From Metallyticus violacea (lineage: Eukaryota; Arthropoda; Insecta; Mantodea; Metallyticidae): a stretch of DNA of 64,000 bases. Where the stretch lies: contig CM060831.1 of NCBI GenBank assembly GCA_030762175.1, forward strand, positions 73,510,501 to 73,574,500, written 5' to 3'. Below, one piece after another: positions 57,743 through 64,000 of the stretch; the stretch's first letter is position 1; every line of letters begins with the position of its first letter. The position numbers and the translations under genes were made by a program. The notes beneath the pieces are model-generated. The model made no database searches and was not told the DNA's origin. It saw only the letters and a list, made by a program, of their open reading frames with translations.

Positions 57743-60700
57743 CACCACCACCACCACCACCACCACCACCACCACCACCACCACCACCACCACCACCACC
57801 ACCACCACCACCACCACCACCACCACCACCACCACCACCACCACCACCACCACCACCACCACCACCACCACCACCACCACCACCACCACCACCACCACCA
57901 CCACCACCACCACCACCACCACCACCACCACCACCACCACCACCACCACCACCACCACCACCACCACCACCACCACCACCACCACCACCACCACCACCAC
58001 CACCACCACCACCACCACCACCACCACCACCACCACCACCACCACCACCACCACCACCACCACCACCACCACCACCACCACCACCACCACCACCACCACC
58101 ACCACCACCACCACCACCACCACCACCACCACCACCACCACCACCACCACCACCACCACCACCACCACCACCACCACCACCACCACCACCACCACCACCA
58201 CCACCACCACCACCACCACCACCACCACCACCACCACCACCACCACCACCACCACCACCACCACCACCACCACCACCACCACCACCACCACCACCACCAC
58301 CACCACCACCACCACCACCACCACCACCACCACCACCACCACCACCACCACCACCACCACCACCACCACCACCACCACCACCACCACCACCACCACCACC
58401 ACCACCACCACCACCACCACCACCACCACCACCACCACCACCACCACCACCACCACCACCACCACCACCACCACCACCACCACCACCACCACCACCACCA
58501 CCACCACCACCACCACCACCACCACCACCACCACCACCACCACCACCACCACCACCACCACCACCACCACCACCACCACCACCACCACCACCACCACCAC
58601 CACCACCACCACCACCACCACCACCACCACCACCACCACCACCACCACCACCACCACCACCACCACCACCACCACCACCACCACCACCACCACCACCACC
58701 ACCACCACCACCACCACCACCACCACCACCACCACCACCACCACCACCACCACCACCACCACCACCACCACCACCACCACCACCACCACCACCACCACCA
58801 CCACCACCACCACCACCACCACCACCACCACCACCACCACCACCACCACCACCACCACCACCACCACCACCACCACCACCACCACCACCACCACCACCAC
58901 CACCACCACCACCACCACCACCACCACCACCACCACCACCACCACCACCACCACCACCACCACCACCACCACCACCACCACCACCACCACCACCACCACC
59001 ACCACCACCACCACCACCACCACCACCACCACCACCACCACCACCACCACCACCACCACCACCACCACCACCACCACCACCACCACCACCACCACCACCA
59101 CCACCACCACCACCACCACCACCACCACCACCACCACCACCACCACCACCACCACCACCACCACCACCACCACCACCACCACCACCACCACCACCACCAC
59201 CACCACCACCACCACCACCACCACCACCACCACCACCACCACCACCACCACCACCACCACCACCACCACCACCACCACCACCACCACCACCACCACCACC
59301 ACCACCACCACCACCACCACCACCACCACCACCACCACCACCACCACCACCACCACCACCACCACCACCACCACCACCACCACCACCACCACCACCACCA
59401 CCACCACCACCACCACCACCACCACCACCACCACCACCACCACCACCACCACCACCACCACCACCACCACCACCACCACCACCACCACCACCACCACCAC
59501 CACCACCACCACCACCACCACCACCACCACCACCACCACCACCACCACCACCACCACCACCACCACCACCACCACCACCACCACCACCACCACCACCACC
59601 ACCACCACCACCACCACCACCACCACCACCACCACCACCACCACCACCACCACCACCACCACCACCACCACCACCACCACCACCACCACCACCACCACCA
59701 CCACCACCACCACCACCACCACCACCACCACCACCACCACCACCACCACCACCACCACCACCACCACCACCACCACCACCACCACCACCACCACCACCAC
59801 CACCACCACCACCACCACCACCACCACCACCACCACCACCACCACCACCACCACCACCACCACCACCACCACCACCACCACCACCACCACCACCACCACC
59901 ACCACCACCACCACCACCACCACCACCACCACCACCACCACCACCACCACCACCACCACCACCACCACCACCACCACCACCACCACCACCACCACCACCA
60001 CCACCACCACCACCACCACCACCACCACCACCACCACCACCACCACCACCACCACCACCACCACCACCACCACCACCACCACCACCACCACCACCACCAC
60101 CACCACCACCACCACCACCACCACCACCACCACCACCACCACCACCACCACCACCACCACCACCACCACCACCACCACCACCACCACCACCACCACCACC
60201 ACCACCACCACCACCACCACCACCACCACCACCACCACCACCACCACCACCACCACCACCACCACCACCACCACCACCACCACCACCACCACCACCACCA
60301 CCACCACCACCACCACCACCACCACCACCACCACCACCACCACCACCACCACCACCACCACCACCACCACCACCACCACCACCACCACCACCACCACCAC
60401 CACCACCACCACCACCACCACCACCACCACCACCACCACCACCACCACCACCACCACCACCACCACCACCACCACCACCACCACCACCACCACCACCACC
60501 ACCACCACCACCACCACCACCACCACCACCACCACCACCACCACCACCACCACCACCACCACCACCACCACCACCACCACCACCACCACCACCACCACCA
60601 CCACCACCACCACCACCACCACCACCACCACCACCACCACCACCACCACCACCACCACCACCACCACCACCACCACCACCACCACCACCACCACCACCAC

Positions 60701-60750
60701 CACCACCACCACCACCACCACCACCACCACCACCACCACCACCACCACCA
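57743..60750. repeat. 3.0-kb perfect (CCA)n/(TGG)n array
   Basis: About 1,002 trinucleotide units run from CACCACC at 57743 to ACCACCA at 60750 without one substitution, insertion or phase change that I can see. Left flank ACTTACATTTTT, right flank AAAGTGCAACTACTG. The His, Trp and Val frames of about 1,000 residues on both strands are only this repeat and are not genes. The TGG strand carries regularly spaced GG pairs, the kind of sequence that can form G-quadruplex-type structures. CAC/GTG arrays are well-known multilocus fingerprinting targets in eukaryotes. Length and purity are exceptional; the exact unit count may depend on the assembly. Confidence 0.98.
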
Positions 60751-61320
60751 AAAGTGCAACTACTGTTTAAATGTAAAGTACCTCTGGAAAAATTCCTTAC
60801 CCTGGCAATAACGCAGTAAACGACTTTCTTCCTAAAGGCATATTCTTATGCTCCTGGCAGTTTGCTAAAGCATTACATGGCAGAATTTTTTATTTTAGTA
60901 ATGATGTTGGTGTTCAAATCGTTAGTTGTTTTAGGCGATTTCTATAACCTGATCTCCATAAATTTTTACCTGGTGACGTTAGGTCCGATGATCTGTTAAG
61001 CCCTCATTCTTAGAAAGCATTTGCTCCATAAAGACATTTCTGACATATGGCAGTTTACATGTTTTTCACTAAACACCAATCTTCGGCGAATACAGAGAGA
61101 ACTCAAAACTAACGTGTGGAATATGTTAATGCGCTTTATTTTGGGAATTCGCATAGCCAGATGATGAACCACGTGGTGTTTAGCATTTCAGATTGCAGCA
61201 CAATCAAAGCCAGGAACCATGTGCAGCATTCCAACTCGTTTCTCCTTATCTGGTTCCTATAACTCGTAAACAACAGTACTTCTTTAATATCTCAGTGTTG
61301 CTACCTTCGTCTCTTTCATT
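60751..61320. other. Right flank of the CCA array, no gene seen
   Basis: No supported feature. Confidence 0.45.
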
Positions 61321-61380
61321 TGGTGTTACAAGCTGGGTCGAATCCAGCTGCTGAAAACAATCTCTTGCTGCTAGTCTCCA
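61321..61380 (+). repeat. Inverted SINE-like segment, left arm
   Basis: TGTTACAAGCTGGGTCGAAT, then CCAGCTGCTGAAAACAATC, contains the box-B-like GGGTCGAATCC. The 21-bp stretch at 61359-61379 is the exact reverse complement of 61796-61816. Confidence 0.7.
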
Positions 61381-61384
61381 TTAT

Positions 61385-61625
61385 TAGGCGGGTGAAATAT
61401 TGTAATGGTGGGAAATGTGCTCATATTTCAATTCGCAACTAATTCACATATACACACACTAACCTAATCTATCGGCTAACCTTGGGCATATCCTAGAAAC
61501 CGGTGGACACAGTGGTTTAGCGAATAATTCCTTGCAATTGTGTCAAATTGCTCAAATTCCAATTCGCAACTAATTCAGCGAGTAAATCATTGTAATTGTA
61601 GCAAATCTCCTTTAACTCTTGCAGA
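61385..61625. repeat. Imperfect direct repeats around AATTCGCAACTAATTCA
   Basis: CAATTCGCAACTAATTCA occurs at about 61431 and 61561. In each case it is preceded by TTG(C/T)AAT-type and GCTCA segments, and a third partial unit (GTAAATCATTGTAATTGTAG) follows at 61580. Confidence 0.55.
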
Positions 61626-61664
61626 GAGAGAGGGGGGAGCATGAGATGGTAGTAGAGATGGTAG

Positions 61665-61740
61665 TATTTGAACCCTCTATTCTATCTTCACAAGTGTTGT
61701 AAAATGCTCTAACCGCCTGCGCTATTGCGCTGTTGATTCT
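61665..61740 (-). repeat. tRNA-like head
   Basis: The minus strand reads GCGCAGGCGGTTAGAGCATT (box-A-like), then AGGGTTCAAATAC (box-B-like, 61668-61680), at tRNA-like spacing of about 40 bases. Confidence 0.5.
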
Positions 61741-61885
61741 GAAGCGTTATCATGTGCCACACTACCTTCGGCTCTCTTCGCCGGCGCTCGGGCACGGAGA
61801 CTAGCAGCAAGAGATTCCTCCAGCAGCTAGAGATTCTTTTCAGCATCTCGCCACATTGCAGTAATAGCATTCGATCCAGCTTGTA
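61741..61885 (-). repeat. Inverted SINE-like segment, right arm
   Basis: On the minus strand GTTACAAGCTGGATCGAATG, then GCTGAAAAGAATCTC, is followed by the 21-bp stretch shared with the left arm (61796-61816). Compared with the left arm it has extra sequence between the box-B-like part and the shared stretch, including a partial tandem copy of CTGCTG-AATCTCT. Confidence 0.7.
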
Positions 61886-62434
61886 ACGTGGAGTGTATCT
61901 TTCTGGTATGTGGAGTGGAGCGCCCTCTTCTGGAGACAAGTGATGTCAGTATTTTTTAAGGGATTGCTACAGAAGTAGCTGCTGTCTCCAGCCACATTTA
62001 CCAAACAAGAAGTGTGATGCTCGTTACATTTATTCAACAAAGATTACATTGATTCCAACTTCTTCACTAAAACGAATATTTTATCTCTCTTGAGATGGGC
62101 GTCCACATGTCACTTTGGTGACATCGGTGGAGTTAGATTTGCAATTATTTTTAATTAAACGCAGTATTTAGGCAGTATATACTTTATACTAACCAATAGA
62201 CAGCAATAAGCAGAGAAAAAAGTGAATTTGATACTTTACAAACGTGTAAAACAAAAATATTACAGATCTTTTGTCTTTTAAATAAAATTAATTTAAAAAA
62301 TGCCCAATATACACAACGTTATGTAACCTTAAAACTACCCGTGTAATTTAATTGAATTTGTATGGTAGTTATTTGGAAATGTTAATGAAACTATAACTTA
62401 ATTTGGAATTACATAAGTTTTAGGGATGAAGGCT
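61886..62434. other. AT-rich stretch, no gene seen
   Basis: No supported feature. Confidence 0.45.
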
Positions 62435-62945
62435 TATGTCTACGCCTCCAGTGGGGGCGCCTCCGGGAGGAAAGGAGAGACACCGAGCGCCAGGATTGGC
62501 GGGAGGTAAGACATGGACATTATTTCCAGATAGAATATCCAAACGACGGCAGCCTATTCGCTTTCCAAAGAGTTCGAGCCACTGAGAATGTCCACCAGAC
62601 GCCAGAGCCTCTCTGAAGTGCAAGCCATCGCCACATCGCACCAGCTAACCTCGCTCTCGTACACTCAGCGCTATAACAAAACCAACGAATGAAATGATAC
62701 GAAATAGGCGGAAAGCAAAGATCTGTCCTAGCATTCGCATAAGCGACTAAGGAAAAATGAAACAGAAAAACGTAACGATTGTTTCAAGCCCTGAATTGAA
62801 TGGGACGACCTGAAAAAATAATCCTATTACTGAATACCTACCAGGGAAAATAAGGAAAATTCCAAGATCAGAATGGCTAGTCCCAAGGGGTTTGAACCCG
62901 AAACTTTCGAATGCGGTTCTCAAGGGTTACTTCCGCTCGGTTATT
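62435..62945 (-). repeat. Repeat D, copy 4 (most complete)
   Basis: All shared blocks are present in order. They are the left block (GGGGGCGCCTCCGGGAGGAA, then ACCGAGCGCCAGGATTGGCG, 62452-62502), the core at 62620-62645 (GCAAGCCATCGCCACATCGC), GAATGAAATGATACGAAATA (62688) and TCCTAGCATTCGC (62727). The box-B-like block GGTTTGAACCCGAAACTTTC is at 62889-62908, with GAATGCGGTTCTCAA after it. A SINE-A-like 3' segment sits between the last two blocks. On the minus strand the box-B-like GGGTTCAAACC comes first, which suits a tRNA-derived element of about 500 bp. No target-site duplication was found. The 73-codon minus frame at 62420-62641 lies within the repeat and is not called a gene. Confidence 0.7.
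62783..62815 (+). mobile_element. SINE-A 3' segment within repeat D
   Basis: TGTTTCAAGCCCTGAATTGA, then ATGGGACGACCTGA, matches the SINE-A end segment (CGTTTCAAGGCCTGATTTGA, ATGGGACACTGATGACCTGA) with a 6-base deletion. Confidence 0.6.
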
Positions 62946-64000
62946 GCATAAGTAGCTGTGCAGTTTTACTTTCGTTGATTTCTCTCTTTTGTTTCAAAGA
63001 GTGGTTCATCTCCATTATGTAAGTTCAAGTAACTAGTCATTGAAGTCATAGCTTTATATCCTGTATGGCTCTTATCTGTAACGTTCTTAGTCATTGTTCC
63101 CCATGAAATGTTAGTGACTTTTAGAAAATTCTTTCTCCATACGTAATCAGTAAATTTTAACTTGTGATACGTCAAGTTAAAATAAGTTCTATGCTGATAT
63201 TCTTTTTATTGCAGTTAAATCTCTTAAATGTTGTAAAATGTTCCTATTTTCTTTATTATATTGTAAACGGAAAAAATAAAAGGAATTAATTGAGATCCTA
63301 ACACTACAATTGTCCCCTAAAAATAAAAAACCTCCCCTTCAAAGACATTCTCACTATAAATATTAGGTCTATACTTCGAGAAAATGTATTTAAAAAGCTC
63401 AGTTCTATTTGTTGATATTTTACATATCTTCAAACACGTCAAGTTAGGCGTTTGTATACAGACAATGCTCTAATTGGTCCATCATGGCTCCCTTGAGAGG
63501 TAAATAATATAACGGAAATGGCAGCAAAGCGTCATAATTAACAGAACCTGCTTCTAAAAACAAGGAAAATAATAAAATGCACTGACCAATCACGTGATAT
63601 ATGCAGGCAGCAACGTTATGACCGTCCGCATAGAAACGACGTGCTTGGTAACTTCTGAAAGAATTCAAGCCTGTAAAATTTACATTTTACCTAGAGGATT
63701 TGTTATTTGCTACTGGTTTGAAAGTATTTTCTATTTCTCTATAATAGTCCATTTTATACCACATTCTTATGGTTATATATTTACTTTCAGCAGTTGTCTA
63801 CTGTGAAAGGTTATGATTAATTCATATTAGTTTTCCTGTTATACATGTTCCATATTTAGAAGTATTTGTTTTCAATGGTAAAATCTGCCTTCACATAGGA
63901 CCAAATTTTTACGAAAAGGAATAACTTTAAAAAACAAAATCCCTGCAGGATGTTTAGCATTATGTTTTAAGAAACTGTGTGAATCCTTTTTCCAGCAAAT
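62946..64000. other. AT-rich right edge, no gene seen
   Basis: Open frames at 62966-63175, 63444-63668 and 63594-63806 have no recognisable domain. A CACGTG hexamer lies at 63591-63596. Confidence 0.45.

Noticed and set aside
57581..60811. Open frames of about 1,000 residues of His, Trp or Val on both strands
   Set aside because: They are the CCA/TGG array read in different frames; no promoter or conserved coding flank is seen.

Overview
The window looks like non-coding DNA from a large, repeat-rich arthropod genome, most likely an insect. It is AT-rich throughout. It carries tRNA-derived SINEs with target-site duplications, decayed Tc1/mariner, IS630-type, THAP/P-element-like and hAT-like transposases, three LINE 3' remnants and many AT-rich trinucleotide microsatellites. 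The mix would suit a large-genome insect such as a cockroach, termite or orthopteroid, but that assignment is inference. I found no protein-coding gene I can name, no intact tRNA or rRNA gene, and no bacterial operon structure. The one open frame that looks as if it could be an exon (53448-53816, minus) is unrecognised.

Layout. 1-6 kb: two copies of an unclassified dispersed repeat ('repeat D') and an internally deleted IS630-type transposon (2800-3554). 7.6-11.3 kb: a tRNA-like head, a decayed mariner (about 8570-9730) and the tail of another DDE transposase (11020-11245). 12-17.8 kb: AAT/TA microsatellites, a 44-bp tandem repeat, a LINE 3' remnant (15478-16380), a compound CTA/CCA array (16621-16869) and a mariner C-terminal fossil. 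18.3-25.6 kb: SINE-A and SINE-B copies with clear target-site duplications. 25.6-32.7 kb: mostly unremarkable AT-rich DNA with one hAT-like fragment. 32.7-34.1 kb: a LINE 3' end split by a SINE-C insertion. 36-39 kb: three mariner fragments and a third copy of repeat D. 41-50 kb: more SINEs, including four in about 1.1 kb, a THAP/P-element-like fossil (44.0-45.5 kb) and a second SINE-C. 50.9-57.5 kb: IS630-type fragments, the unknown ORF, a degenerate minisatellite and a second deleted IS630-type element (55007-55854). 57743-60750: an uninterrupted 3,008-bp CCA/TGG trinucleotide array, the most striking object here. 61-64 kb: an inverted pair of SINE-like segments and the best copy of repeat D.

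These parts do not form a pathway. They record layered insertions: SINE in LINE, SINEs beside SINEs, and microsatellites grown beside transposon ends. All transposase fossils seen have stops, frameshifts or lost catalytic residues, or are short fragments, so none appears able to move by itself. No previously undescribed functional system is evident. The best leads are the 3-kb CCA array and its placement after a LINE 3' remnant, the unclassified repeat D, SINE-C, and the unknown ORF.
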